A stretch of DNA of 64,000 nt from Yponomeuta sedellus. Its lineage: Eukaryota; Arthropoda; Insecta; Lepidoptera; Yponomeutidae. The notes beneath the pieces were generated by a model. The model ran no database searches, had not been told where the DNA came from, and saw only the letters and a list, made by a program, of their open reading frames with translations. The stretch spans positions 24,734,181-24,798,180 of the forward strand of contig OW203721.1 of the NCBI GenBank assembly GCA_934045075.1. The letters run 5' to 3'. Shown here one piece after another: positions 42,477-53,029 of this stretch (position 1 is its first letter; each line of letters opens with the position of its first letter). Both the position numbers and the translations under genes were made by a program.

Positions 42477-42902
42477 TGACCCTAAGTCAAACGATGCAAG
42501 AAAGTTGTGCAAATTAATTAGAATTTAGATTTAATTAGTGTAAATATCTATGTTATTTCGATTAACATAATTGTAGTCCTTAGGAAGGTGACATGGTCGC
42601 TTTGTGTACCAAACCTTCAATACAATAAAAGATTTAAAAAGAATGGGAAGTGAAACATAAATATAAACAAACCGCATCTAAAGACGTGAAACTTTAGCAC
42701 AATAACTTTTAGGCAGAAGAGAACAAAAAACAATTACCTAATCAAAACCCTGACTAAACACTTTCCGTGGAAAAAATACCTAAATAAAAACAGACGGGAG
42801 AAAATGCTGCTTCCATTGTGCGAGTTCCATTTACACAATAAGGGTGCTGCATTTTTAATATAATCCTCACACTTTATTGAACATTGTTAGACAGAAGAAC
42901 AC
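42477..42902. other. No recognisable feature
   Basis: AATACAATAAAAGA near 42620 is a polyadenylation-like signal. No gene. Confidence 0.5.
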
Positions 42903-42907
42903 ATCGA

Positions 42908-43105
42908 AGAGCTCTGTGGCGTAGCGGTAGCGCGTCTGCCTACCATGCAAGAGGTCCCGGGTTCGAATCCCGGCTGGAAAAAAAAAAGTCCAGGTCTTGG
43001 ATGTTTACATGTTTGTGATGTCGTTGTTTCTGGTTCCCACGACACAGGGTATCCTAGTGTGGGGCCAGAAGCAATGTATGTGCCAGTATGTAAAATAAAA
43101 AAAAA
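42908..43105 (+). mobile_element. SINE-D, full length
   Basis: tRNA-like head with A box GTGGCGTAGCGGTAGCG and B box GGTTCGAATCCCGGC, an A-run, GTCTTGGATGTTTACATG, GTTCCCACGACACAGGG and GGGGCCAGAAGCAATGTATG, then an A-rich end instead of TTATG repeats. Best copy of the family here. Confidence 0.9.
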
Positions 43106-43255
43106 TGTAAAATAAAAAAAAATAAAAAAATATTTAATTGCACCTGCATACACACGTATATAATTAAAATTGTAGAAGTAAAACAAAGCAATATTTTACG
43201 GCAGTGGGACAAACAAAAACCACAATATAGTTACTCGTAGGTATATATTAAACGG

Positions 43256-43330
43256 GTCCAATTGCGATTATTTATTAGGCATTAAATTACGTTTTATCTA
43301 ATATATTACTATGTATGAGGGTCGCGAATT
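43256..43330 (-). mobile_element. Penelope-type terminal repeat fragment
   Basis: The reverse complement has the order seen at 4108: TATGAGTATCGCGA-like, then ACGTAATTTAATGCC, then AATAAATAATCGCAATT. Confidence 0.5.
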
Positions 43331-43666
43331 ATTAAGAAATACTAAAAGTAACAAAAAATTTAAGCTCTGGTGTATCGACATAGGCTCTGACTCAGCATAA
43401 TTATGCTGGAGAGGTACCACTCCAGCACTCTAGCGCTGATTTTCCTTCATTAATGCAGTTACTGTCTTTACACATTAAACAGCTAGTGGGATAACGTAAA
43501 CTGTGGCATACACGAACATAATTACCTGTCAATTCTGATTTGTTCAATAAAATATTAAAAGCACTCATGGGCTAGTGGAACCTCTAATACTTAAACTGCC
43601 TCTAAGGAGGGTTTCAAGAAATCGTGTCTTTTATAAACATGTAACAAATACGCTTCGACGCAACAC
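43331..43666. other. Fragment of a repeat near 43381, otherwise unrecognised
   Basis: GCTCTGACTCAGCATAATTA, TGCTGGAGAG, CCAGCACTCTAGCGCTG is the reverse of the sequence at 52548-52610, beyond the 3' end of the LINE at 50.4 kb. A shared LINE 3'UTR is likely. Confidence 0.5.
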
Positions 43667-43677
43667 AGGGATCATTT

Positions 43678-43853
43678 TATTCTTTTTAATGCACTAACTC
43701 GTGCTGAGGACAATTTTTAAAAACCTATTTAGAGGCTAAAAATTTCACCCATGAAGGGACTCGAACCCGCGACCTCTGGCACGGTTAGCCAGAGGTCGCG
43801 GGTTCAAGTCCCGGCATGGGTGGTATTTTAGCCTCAAAATAGGTTTTTAAAAA
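43678..43853 (-). mobile_element. SINE-A perfect-style foldback, 11-bp TSD
   Basis: The left half has the tail reversed (TTTTTAATGCACTAACTCGT), the arm CCTATTTAGAGGC and the reversed tRNA 3' half. The right half is the direct tRNA 3' half (CACGGTTAGCCAGAGGTCGC) and the arm. The two halves pair over about 70 bp with a tiny loop. AGGGATCATTT at 43667-43677 and 43854-43864 is exact. Confidence 0.9.
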
Positions 43854-43880
43854 AGGGATCATTTCCGCAAATAACACTAA

Positions 43881-44472
43881 GGGCCCTCGCCCACGGCGAC
43901 TTTTTGTAGTGATGATGTCGCGCGTTTCGTAAACGCGCAACAGCATCGCTACGAAAGCGCTTAAGTCGCATTTGCAACGCGCTACAGAAGCGATGCCAAC
44001 GTGCTACTAACGCGCTACTGCATCGCTATTGTATCGATACAAACGTGCGACCGCGTCGGACGACATCGGAGAGAGAACGGAGGGGGGAGGGTATTTTGAA
44101 TGTTGTTACATTCATGATGTCCACAAAGTAATCTCTGGTTATTAAATGGATGCATCCAATATTGACTCTGCTTCCGTTGCCTACGCTTCGGCTGCTTACG
44201 TAAAAGCAGCACCAAAGACAGCGTAACTAATGTTGCTTCAACGAAGTCCATCTTGCAACATTTTTGTGTCGTAACTGCATTCGTGACCGAATCGCGTTTG
44301 CATCGCGACCGAATCGCGTTTGCAAGGCGAACGAATCGCGTTTGCATCGCGACTGAATCTGGTCCCGTGGGCGAGGGCACACAGCTAGCGACCGCTTCGC
44401 GTCTATATCGATGCCACGCGCAACAGCATCGTGACTGCATCTCTACAAAAAGTCGCTCGTGGGCGAGGGGCC
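43881..44472. mobile_element. PIF/Harbinger-like MITE, TAA TSD, internal 24-bp repeats
   Basis: TIRs GGGCCCTCGCCCACGGCGAC, TTTTTGTAGTGATG (left) and the reverse complement of CATCTCTACAAAAAGTCGCT, CGTGGGCGAGGGGCC (right). TAA is on both sides (43878-43880, 44473-44475). Inside, CGAATCGCGTTTGCA occurs three times at 44285-44355. The 592-bp length has no transposase frame; 141-codon and 77-codon frames have no domain. It lies 13 bp from the SINE-A TSD. Confidence 0.8.
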
Positions 44473-44475
44473 TAA

Positions 44476-45254
44476 GAACACTATAAACAGAAAGAAGAAA
44501 GTTACACTACATGCGCCATAGAAAAACGCAGCAGTCGATGTCACCCCGGTTCCTGTCAGAATCACGGAACCCCAAAAGCGAAGAGAACAGCTGGAGACCC
44601 ATGTAGGAAGGCACTTGAGGTATTCCGCACCCATTACGAGGAAAACGTGTCGACTCATGAAATAAATTGAAAATCCACCGTCGATCATGGCCCGGCGGAG
44701 CCCGGCAATAATAAATCAACTCGACGCTTTTACGTATAAAATGGAAAGAAAAAATACCGTTGAGAAAGTCATTTATTTGTTTCCAAACTATATTCGAGGC
44801 GAGGCTCGAGTGGCTGGTAGGGTGGGACAGCTGTTGCGCTTCGCATTCGGGCGCGGTTTTTGGTACGGAATTGTCATTGTTTTATCGACGAGCCTAAAGG
44901 TTCCTGCACACAATCCCGGCGGCACGTGCTGCTGGCTTTTCCTGAATGTCTGTGCTGCCTGCACGTAAAGCATAAAAGCTGCTATGCGGGCGGCACTGCC
45001 AAAAGGCGACAGACTTGCCAAACGGCAAGCCGCGGTGCGCACGTTATACAAAATAAAATCGAGGATCTTGGCGCCCAGTACAAACTGGTAGTAACGTCGG
45101 CGGGTTTTAGGTTCTGTGAAATTTTAAGTCTGCTACACACATGCCGCCGCTTGTGTTGGGCGGCACCTGTCTAGAAGAATTGAAATTGCACAACACTCAA
45201 AAATATGGAATATACAATTGCTCAACATATCACGTACCCCATCATTATGTTTGA
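44476..45254. other. Unrecognised GC-richer stretch
   Basis: Several overlapping frames of 70-104 codons on both strands, none with a known domain. CpG-rich around 44800-45180. It could be unique host sequence (a promoter or exon relic), but I cannot support a gene. Confidence 0.35.
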
Positions 45255-45583
45255 GGCGTTTCGGGGCGCTTACTAGAGCGCCACCAATGGAAAAAAATCA
45301 TAACTTGTTTTATAATACGTTTTTATCAAAGAGTAAACATAAGAAATATAAAAAAACTGTGCCAACAATTTTTAGAACTTACAGTCTAGAACCTATGAGC
45401 AATAGATTAGAACTTTAATCGATTTCCGCTAAAAACGGCCGTTTTTGGCGGAAAGTGATTAAAGGTTCTAAAAATTGTTGTCACAGTTGTTGAAATTTCT
45501 CATGTTTACTTTAAAATAGAAACGAATTATAACACAAGTTATTTTTTTTTAATTGGTGGCGCTAGTTAGCACCTAGAAGCACC
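45255..45583. mobile_element. PIF/Harbinger-like foldback MITE, complete
   Basis: Arms of about 120 bp: 45255-45378 starts GGCGTTTCGGGGCGCTTACT, and 45464-45583 ends GCTAGTTAGCACCTAGAAGC, ACC. The centre has a 32-bp palindrome (45423-45454, TTTCCGCTAAAAACGG and its complement, one mismatch). The right end is followed by TTA, as at 10168 and 53585; the left flank is TGA, so a TTA-type 3-bp TSD is inferred. No coding capacity. Confidence 0.8.
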
Positions 45584-45656
45584 TTATAATCATATAATTC
45601 GGTTTGTCCAATACATTTTACTATGTAAGCCACTGTTTTGGAATGCGCTATAGTCC

Positions 45657-45860
45657 CATAGCAGCAGATGAGAAGCAGATTGTTTTGGGCCAGTTGGAAG
45701 GCACACGAGGGCGAGAGGCAAAACATCAATGAGCTGGTCCGATACCATAAAGAAGGCCGCTGGGGGATCGATTCTGCACGCAATCCATTGCGCATATGAC
45801 CGTGACGAATGGAGAGCTATTTGTATATGGTCACGATACTTAGAATTGAGGGACCGATTA
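45657..45860 (+). pseudogene. RTE-type LINE C-terminal fragment (second lineage)
   Basis: Frames read IVLGQLEGTRGREAKH, then after a frameshift MSWSDTIKKAAGGSILHAIH, then CAYDRDEWRAICIWSRYLEL and RDR, stop. SDTIKK..GGS and AYDRDEWRA are the C-terminal signature of a lepidopteran RTE-like lineage distinct from the YVQQWT one. Confidence 0.7.
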
Positions 45861-46309
45861 AAAACAAGATAAATCATAATATTATTATTTAGTGTGTTAT
45901 CTGTGCCAGCACCGCACAATGTTTGTAAGTATTAAGCTATTAAAGAACTTTAAACAATAAGCATCAAATATACGGACAGTAGACTGGCGTGGCACGACAC
46001 GCGATGTCACTAGCTCTTTTGTGCGGCAAAGCCAGAGCTTATATAACCGGCATAGCTTGCCCGGCGGCATGGCGTAGTATGAAGGGGCCTTAAGGGTTCC
46101 GTTTTTTGTCACAGTAAGGGCGGGATGTGGTTATGGATGGCTCTACGAGCAGAGAAGAAGAAAACGTAGTTGATATCTTCATATAAGTTGTTTATTAATT
46201 TCAACGATTGACTTACAAATTTAAATCGCCAGTAACGTAACTCAGGTGCGTGTAGTTTGATGTTTTCTAAACAATTTACGGCGGTGTCCTCCACTTAAAC
46301 CAAACCCAC
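45861..46309. other. No recognisable gene
   Basis: Frames of 61-71 codons without domains. GGGTTCCGTTTTTTGTCA near 46090 echoes the end of the 7505-type repeat. Confidence 0.4.
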
Positions 46310-46790
46310 GACCTCTCTCCGTATATAAGTGCTTAACGGACAAGTCTAGACCTGCAGTTTTGCAGTGAAAATTCTGTTTTCTACCGAGCCCCGCCTAGCC
46401 CTGGTAAGTACCCACCTACTTTAATAAAAATCCTGCTCTGGAATTGAAATTTCACATTTCGTCGCATCGGGCCTGCGGGGAGACTCGGGGACGTTCAGTA
46501 ACGACGTTAACTCAGGACTATTTCTTTGCCTCTTACCGGCCAACCTACGGGGCAAAGAGGCTCTCGACTGGAGACCACGAACGGCATACTGGGGACTTCC
46601 GCCGACGTTGGACCTTCATTTTGAAGCAAATTGGCAGTAATGTGGCCACGTTGAAGTGGCGGACTGGTCACATCTGTCCAAGGACCGGTAACCGTTGGAG
46701 TGCAATAGTGCTCGAGTGGGCCACGAGCTAGCAAACGCCTGTTTTTCAGTAAATTCGATTGCACTTCGTCCGTAAAAGTTGTAGAAATTA
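46310..46790 (+). other. Possible LTR/leader relic or promoter block
   Basis: TATATAAG at about 46322 is followed about 75 bp on by CCCTGGTAAGTACC (a 5' splice-donor match), an AATAAAA, then TGAAATTTCACATTTCGTCG and a GC-rich leader-like tract. This order (TATA, short R region, poly(A) signal, primer-site-like word) resembles a BEL/Pao or gypsy LTR edge. No second LTR or gag frame is seen, so the call is tentative. Confidence 0.25.
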
Positions 46791-47062
46791 AAGAGTAAGG
46801 TTTTGCTTAAAGTGGTTGTCTGTGTTAGTATTTTTTTTGTAACTACAGGCGTAATAAAACTAAAACGGTACTTATTAAAAAAATGTATTGTGAATTTTCG
46901 ATAATACGACGAATAAAGTTTCACTTACGGTTTTAAGTATTTGTAAGTCACAAGATATCGTATCGTAACTTCGTGGGAGAGAAAGAGAGGGATTTCATCA
47001 TATTTGAAAAGATTCGTTATCGATTGATTAAGAAATAAAGAGTTTTTTTATTTGTTTTTTTA
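46791..47062. other. No recognisable feature
   Basis: AT-rich spacer; nothing assigned. Confidence 0.5.
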
Positions 47063-47297
47063 TTCATGGACATGTTACACAGATCTCGTTAGCCCTACAC
47101 TATTTGTACAACTAAATGAATTGTCTTACAGGTGCTAACTCGACGATAGATTTAATACAATAAATACATAGATAACATCCAAGACCCGAGAGACAAACTA
47201 GAAAAGTTCGTTTCCTCACTTGACCCGGCCGGGGATCGAACCCGAGACCTTCGGTTTTACAGTCAGCGTGCCAAACCGCTGCGCCACCGAGGCCGTC
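47063..47297 (-). mobile_element. SINE-E copy, minus strand
   Basis: Reverse of 36582-36843: CACAGATCTCGTTAGCCC, CATCCAAGACCCGAGAGAC, GGGGATCGAACCCGAGACC (B box), GGTTTTACAGTCAGCGTG (anticodon arm), GCTGCGCCACCGAGGCCGTC (head). The head is well preserved. Confidence 0.85.
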
Positions 47298-47740
47298 ACT
47301 TTTCAGTTCACTTTGATGTGTTGAATAATCACTCAAGTTAATCTATCGAATGCAACCTCTTAGGCGATTTTTAGGTCGAGTGAGAAAGCTTGCTGGAGCG
47401 AGCGAGCTGAGGCACCTTGCTTTTAGCGGCTGGATGAGGATGGATGAGACAAAGAAATGGAATGGACGAATGTGAGCTAGAGAAAGAGGAACGCAACCCA
47501 ATTGAGGTTTGATAATAATGGTATCCCTTTTGTCTCTCTTGTACCGTAAATTACTCCACTTATATAAATATGCCGTTTATTTTTGATCACGTTGTCACTT
47601 TGGTTTAAATTGAATATATTTATGTAAACACAATAATTGTATTCCATGAACAATTTTGAATCTGATTCTTTTTTCAACTCATTGTGTTTAGACTTTTTTC
47701 CCTTTCAAGCCTTTTCCTGTCACATATATTTGTTTCACAT
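47298..47740. other. No recognisable gene
   Basis: AATCTATCGAATGCAACCTC resembles 37887-37910, suggesting a shared unnamed repeat. The rest is AT-rich. Confidence 0.4.
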
Positions 47741-47880
47741 TTGTTACCATGCTGGGGGTCGCAGTTTCGATTCCCACAGGACGCCGCCGTACAATTGTAT
47801 AGATGGCCTCGATCTGGCTGTATATCTATGTTTCTAATGTCCTTGCCTAGTCACCATATAATAAATTTTGGGACCACGAC
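47741..47880 (+). mobile_element. SINE-F, 5'-truncated
   Basis: B-box remnant GCAGTTTCGATTCCCACAGG, then GCCGCCGTACAATTGTATAG, ATGGCCTCGATCTGGCTGTA and TGTCCTTGCCTAGTCACCAT. Same order as 61303-61500. Confidence 0.65.
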
Positions 47881-48520
47881 AAGTGGAAGTGTTGTATGGA
47901 AAGACTATTATTATTTTAAGTCCTAAGTTTTACATCTAATGGCATTTTACCTTCTGCACCTACCTATTGCAGAAAAATCTTTGACGGTCTTAAAAAACAA
48001 GTGACTGTAAACTTCTTCAATCTGCTGCTACTTTATTCATTTTTTAATTTTGTAACGTTTTGGCGTTTGTTTTAATTTTGACCTGAGAAGTACATTCTTA
48101 TCGGAGTCTTATTGTATTTGACTTAGGGAAGATATTCCTTTGAACCCCACCTACCCTCAGGTGAGTTTCATGGCTTGGGCTCCCCTAAATGGGGCCCTAC
48201 TCTAGACAGTGTAAATAATTCAGTCAATCGGGATAATTAAGTTTACTGTCAGCAAAGTAAATAATAATGACTTGCATTTTTGGTCACCATAATCGGAATC
48301 ACAATATTTTACTGTCCTTTAGAAAAATATCTATAATAAAATGAAATGAAAATGAAATGAATATACTCAGAACATGAAATAATTACAGGTTAGTTTGAAC
48401 TTGTTTAATTAACTATTATACCTAACCTAAGAAAGATACTGTTAAAATGTTACTTAAGAGAGTGGAAATAAAAGGCTATTTTATTATGTTTATTTAAGCA
48501 CTTACATAGTTTGTAAAAAC
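47881..48520. other. No recognisable gene
   Basis: GGGCTCCCCTAAATGGGGCC near 48178 belongs to a GGGCCCC-rich repeat also seen around 28465, 58120 and 58880. Otherwise AT-rich. Confidence 0.45.
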
Positions 48521-48529
48521 GGTTTATGT

Positions 48530-48999
48530 TTATACTATTTTTATTTTTAATGCACTAACCCGTGCTAAGGACAATTTTAAAAACCTATTAAGAGGCTAAA
48601 AATTCCACGCATGCCGGGATTCGAACCCGCGACCTCTGGCTATTCGTGCCAGCGCTCTATCCAACTGAGCTAATGGGCGACTCACCGGCATCAGTGAAAT
48701 TTCGAACCTCTTTACACTATTCTCTGTATTACGTACAGGCAGCGACATCTGGCTGAAGTAGATTGCATCTCTTACAGCCCCGACTACCTACTTTGCAGTT
48801 AGGTTTTTACATCGGAATGATGTCGCTGTACCCACATGATTATACTATTTTTATTTTTAATGCACTAACCCGTGCTAAAGACAATTTTAAAAACCTATTT
48901 AGAGGCTAAAAATTCCACGCATGGCGGGATTCGAACCCGCGACCTCTGGCTATCCGTGCCAGCGCTCTATCCAAATGGGCGACTCACCAGCATTTTTAT
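48530..48999 (-). mobile_element. SINE-A tandem dimer, 5'-truncated
   Basis: Two minus-strand units, period 310 bp. The first keeps the whole tail (TTATACTATTTTTATTTTTA at left). The second ends inside the tRNA head and has lost CTGAGCTA of the A-box region. GGTTTATGT (48521-48529) and GGTTTTATGT (49000-49009) form an imperfect TSD. Confidence 0.85.
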
Positions 49000-49171
49000 G
49001 GTTTTATGTGTGTATGCTTGTGGTATATTGAATGGGTGTAATCGCGATACCGTAATTACCTCAATTTCGGATGCGATTAGATTCGTCTAATATATAAATA
49101 TTTTGAACATCGTATGTTTACGGTTGCTTGGTAAATCGGCATCTTTGTTAGAAATGGGGATATTGACTGTA

Positions 49172-49366
49172 TTCTTCTTCAGGCTATATTAGTCCACTGC
49201 TGGACATCCCTCCCCTAATGAGCGCTATAGCGCGAGGTTGTGCCATCATTGAGTGGTAATGCCCATAATCCCCACGCTGGGCATGCGGGTTGGGGATCGC
49301 AGTTTGGTACAATTGTACTGCAGGGGGCGCTGCTGCCCACCCCCCGGTGTGTGATCTTTAGTCGCC
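49172..49366 (-). mobile_element. SINE-H copy, minus strand
   Basis: TATTAGTCCACTGCTGGACA, GCGCTATAGCGCGAGGTTGT, CCCCACGCTGGGCATGCGGG and CTTTAGTCGCCTTTGAC run in reverse SINE-H order. 5'-truncated. Confidence 0.75.
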
Positions 49367-49454
49367 TTTGACTGTATTGTGTAGCAGCTATTCAATTTTA
49401 CTCAATCTACTCAAAAACAAAATTTCTATTTTGATGTAACCATAAACATCCCAC

Positions 49455-49583
49455 TGCATGTCACAGGCCTTCTCTCAGACGGAGAGAGAGAGTAAATGCT
49501 TACCATACGTGCCGCGGATTGACAATTTCAAGCGGTGAGATATACCTCAGACGCTCAGGTTTTTACACAATGTTTTCCTTCAT
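49455..49583 (-). mobile_element. tRNA-SINE 3' fragment
   Basis: CACAGGCCTTCTCTCAGACG, TACGTGCCGCGGATTGAC and ACACAATGTTTTCCTTCA run in the order of 24330-24480. Confidence 0.6.
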
Positions 49584-49706
49584 AATAAAAAAAATTCGTA
49601 GTGTTTTGTATTACAATATTATTAAATAGGTTGTAAATCTCTACAGCGTTTTTGAATATGTTCATGGCAAGATAAAGTAAATAAAAAAAAAGAACACTCC
49701 ACTATT

Positions 49707-49823
49707 CATTGCACGGTTAGCCACAGGTCGCGGAGTCGAGTCCCGGCATGGGTGGAATTTTTAGCCTCTGAATAGGTTTCAAAAAATGTCCTTAGCACGG
49801 ATGAGTGCATTAAAAAAATATAA
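49707..49823 (+). mobile_element. SINE-A, 5'-truncated, 9-bp TSD
   Basis: Begins within the anticodon arm (GCACGGTTAGCCACAGGTCG), has the arm AGCCTCTGAATAGG and the tail GATGAGTGCATTAAAAAAAT. TCCACTATT at 49698-49706 and 49824-49832. Confidence 0.82.
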
Positions 49824-49832
49824 TCCACTATT

Positions 49833-50209
49833 GATGTCATTAAGTAACTCCAGAGTAGAGTCCCCGAAGCCAACTTATTAATTTATTAAAAGATTAAAAA
49901 TTTTGAGGAAAAATCTTCGTGTAACTGAAGACGATAACGTAGTTTGGTTGGACTTTTGACGTGAAACGAAGCTAGGTAATTTGAGGTAAATAATTGTGGT
50001 TAAGCCGTAGGGTATTAGTTGAAAATGGCGAAAGTTAGGAGTGCTCTTTAGTTACTTAAGAAACACATGCATACTATCATAAATAAATACTTAAGAAAGA
50101 TAAGATAGACGTTTATTAATTTATTTACTTCATTTATGCTAAATTAAATACTTAAAATAAAAAGTGCCTGGAACCGGCGTGCGTGTATGCAACGACTTAC
50201 GAGTATGAA
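49833..50209. other. No recognisable feature
   Basis: AT-rich; nothing assigned. Confidence 0.5.
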
Positions 50210-50216
50210 CGTTATC

Positions 50217-50282
50217 TGTCATGATCGTGGCAAGTGGCTGTCCCTGGTCTCTGTCTACCCCTATGGGATACAGGCGTGAGGT

Positions 50283-50284
<2 letters not shown>
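50217..50284 (+). mobile_element. Retroposon 3' tail feeding an ATGT array
   Basis: CATGATCGTGGCAAGTGGCT, TCCCTGGTCTCTGTCTACCC and GGATACAGGCGTGAGGTTAT, the same tail as at 880-956. Confidence 0.75.
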
Positions 50285-50316
<32 letters not shown>

Positions 50317-50378
50317 TGTATGTATGTATGTATGTATGTATGTATGTATGTATGTATGTATGTATGTATGTATGTATG

Positions 50379-50408
<30 letters not shown>
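50285..50408. repeat. (ATGT)n array, about 31 units
   Basis: Pure ATGT immediately following the retroposon tail; ends GTATGTAAAGCC. Confidence 0.96.
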
Positions 50409-50410
<2 letters not shown>

Positions 50411-50419
50411 GCCTTACTT

Positions 50420-52210
50420 CGAGTATAACATTAACTCTAATAAATAACGGAAAAGTGCTGTGGAAAAATCTAAAGAAATTTGTCCCTACCCGACCAAAAA
50501 AATTGTCCTCTACCTGACCATTTGCTATGTCATTTGCTAATAATGAATTGAATATTTCTTATTTGACATTTTTCTCATCTAATATACATAAAAACCACAC
50601 AACATTTAATTTAAATGCTATTGACGAAACAACGGTTTTAAAAATAATTCTAGAAATAAAATCTAATTCCGAAGGTGCAGACAATATTAATAGGGATATG
50701 ATTCTGTTAAGTCTCCCTCACTCACTCAGTACCATTACTTATTTGATAAATAAATCAATTCTCTCAGGTATTGTTCCCGACCAATGGAAAATTGCCAATG
50801 TTAAACCACAGCCTAAAAATAGCAATCCCTCCGAAATCAATGACCTAAGACCGATTAGTATCTTACCATATCTGTCAAAAATTTTAGAAAAAGCAGTATT
50901 TAACCAGATGGTAGCTTACTGCGAGGCTAACAGCATCTTACCCGTCCGCCAGTCCGGATTTCGCAGAAATCATAGCACTTCTACGGCACTGCTCGATGTT
51001 ATAGACGGAATTTTAAGCAAACAAGACCAAGGTAAGAGAACAATCTTAACTTTATTGGACTTTTCCAAGGCTTTCGACTCCCTAAATCTTGATTTACTGC
51101 TAGCTAAATTATCTTATTACGGTGTTGAAAATAGCACACTAGCTTGGTTCAGTAACCTATTTGATTGATATCAGCAGGTATCGTTAAAGACGGCTGATGG
51201 TTCGGAATTAATGTCTAAACCACTGCCCCTGACCAGAGGCGTTCCTCAAGCTCAATTCTCGGCCCGCTTCTCTTCACAATATACTCTGCAGACATTGTGT
51301 GGTGCATCGAGTCTTGCAGACATCATATCCACGCGGATGATCTCCAAATCTACATTCCTGCAGATCTTGACAGTGTCACACAATCTGTAAAATCTTTAGT
51401 TGGCGATCTGGAGCGTATATTGGATTAGTGTGATAATAACTGCCTTCACCTCAACAAAAAAAAATCTAAAGTCATGGTCCTAGGTTCCAAAATTCAAAAA
51501 GAAAGAATTATTAAACTAAATCCGGTAATTTATATTAAGGGAGAACGCCTCGTATTTGTCCATGAAGCGAGAAATTTAGGAGTGATAATGGACAGTCACC
51601 TTAGGTTCGAGAAGCATGTATTGGAAGTCGTACGGAACTGCTTCTTTCGACTCAGAATCTTATATTCACTTTGCTGATTCCTAAGTATAAATACTCGAGT
51701 TCTCATTTTTAAGACACCCTCATAATGTCTAAACTTAACTTTGCCTTAACTGCTTACGGTCCATGCTTATTTGCTAAAACTCATAAACTTTTGCAACGTG
51801 TCCAAAATGCTTGTGCTCGTTTCTGCTTTATTATACCCGCTCGAGCTTATGTTACACCCTATATAAATAATGCGGATATTTTGAAGGTGGGTAATAGGTT
51901 GAAACTATTCATGGCAACATTAATGTTCGGAATCATCAAAACTCAAAACCTACATACTTATTCGAAAAAATTGTTTGGCGTTGGTCTGCAGTGGGTGATC
52001 GCAAGAGGAATAGGGAATGTTCAAACCTGCTTGGTGTGCCTGAACATCGAACAGCTGCTTTCCGAGGTAGTTTTCGGTTTCAGGCCACCAAGTGCTGGAA
52101 TGATATCCCTCAAGATGATACCCTTAAGACAACTTAATTCTAAGGCTAGCTTTAAAGCCAAATATAAAAAGATCCTTCTTCAATCCCAAAAGCCCTTATT
52201 AAGTTCTTAA
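50420..52210 (+). pseudogene. Non-LTR reverse transcriptase pseudogene (CR1/Jockey group)
   Basis: The longest coding remnant here. Frame 1 (50527-51168) has LRPISILPYLSKILEK, VRQSGFRRNHSTSTALLDV and TLLDFSKAFDSLNLDLLL, i.e. fingers and the first catalytic Asp. It is stopped after WFSNLFD. A frameshift at GTTCCTCAAGCTC (normally GVPQGS) moves the ORF. HADDLQIY (51330), the YADD equivalent with the two catalytic Asp, is read in another frame and is followed by a stop before LHLNKKKSKVMVLGS. A further shift leads to the thumb and C-terminus (51725-52210, LNFALTAYGPCLFAKTHKLL). The endonuclease is absent. At least two stops and two frameshifts make it inactive. Exact clade is uncertain. Confidence 0.85.
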
Positions 52211-53029
52211 TAATATTCTTCCCACATTTGACTTTTACCATTATAATTATTATTATTACTATTATCATTATTATTTTCTCACAGGACATACTATCATAGT
52301 GTATTACTTCGTTGTCGCGAAGCGTGACACTTTAATATTTTAATATAATAAAACTTATTGCAATCAAGATGACATTTGTTTGCATATTAATAATTCATTA
52401 TATTTGATCGGCTTAATATATTATGACAATGTAAACCTTTAATCAATAATTTATTTATATCTATTTTGACATTCCTATATTACACTGCCGCAATTGATTT
52501 TTTTTTCGTTTATCCGAGTGCTGCACGTCGGTATACTACCGGGTACTGACGGAAGACCAGCGCTGGAGTAGTTTATCTCTCCAGCATATGCTGAGTCAGA
52601 GCCCCTTTGCATCTGCCACACCTGCGAACTGCTCTCTTATATTATGTGATTATTTGTGTTGTTATGATTATCTGTTACTCTTTTTCCTGTATAATTCTGC
52701 TTTGTATTCCTTTTGTAAGTTCTCATCTGTTATATATTGTTGTATGTGTGTGTGTGTAGATGCAATCTATCTAATTACTTAAGAAAGATAGACATACTAA
52801 TTTAAACCTAAGTCGAGGTGATTTGAACCTCAGTACAATCCAGTACAAGAAGCTTAAACTAAGAACACTGTAAACTAAATATGATAAAAGAAACCTGATG
52901 TATGAAGGAGTCCTACTTTACAATAACTTACGGAATTAAGCAGAGGACGTAGAAAATATGAATGCTTTTTAAAATACACTACAACTCCACGTCTTACACT
53001 TAAGGTAACCTAACATAACTGTATGTAAA
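52211..53029. other. LINE 3' region, then unrecognised
   Basis: CCAGCGCTGGAGTAGTTTAT, CTCCAGCATATGCTGAGTCA at 52557-52600 recurs in reverse at 43381-43440 and so may be 3'UTR of this LINE family. A TGTGTGTGTGTGT run lies near 52745. No gene. Confidence 0.5.

Noticed and set aside
44015..44440. 141-aa minus-strand protein
   Set aside because: Entirely inside a non-coding MITE with TIRs; low-complexity composition from the CGAATCGCG repeats.
50527..51168. Expressed reverse transcriptase gene
   Set aside because: Stop after the first catalytic block, at least two frameshifts, and no endonuclease.
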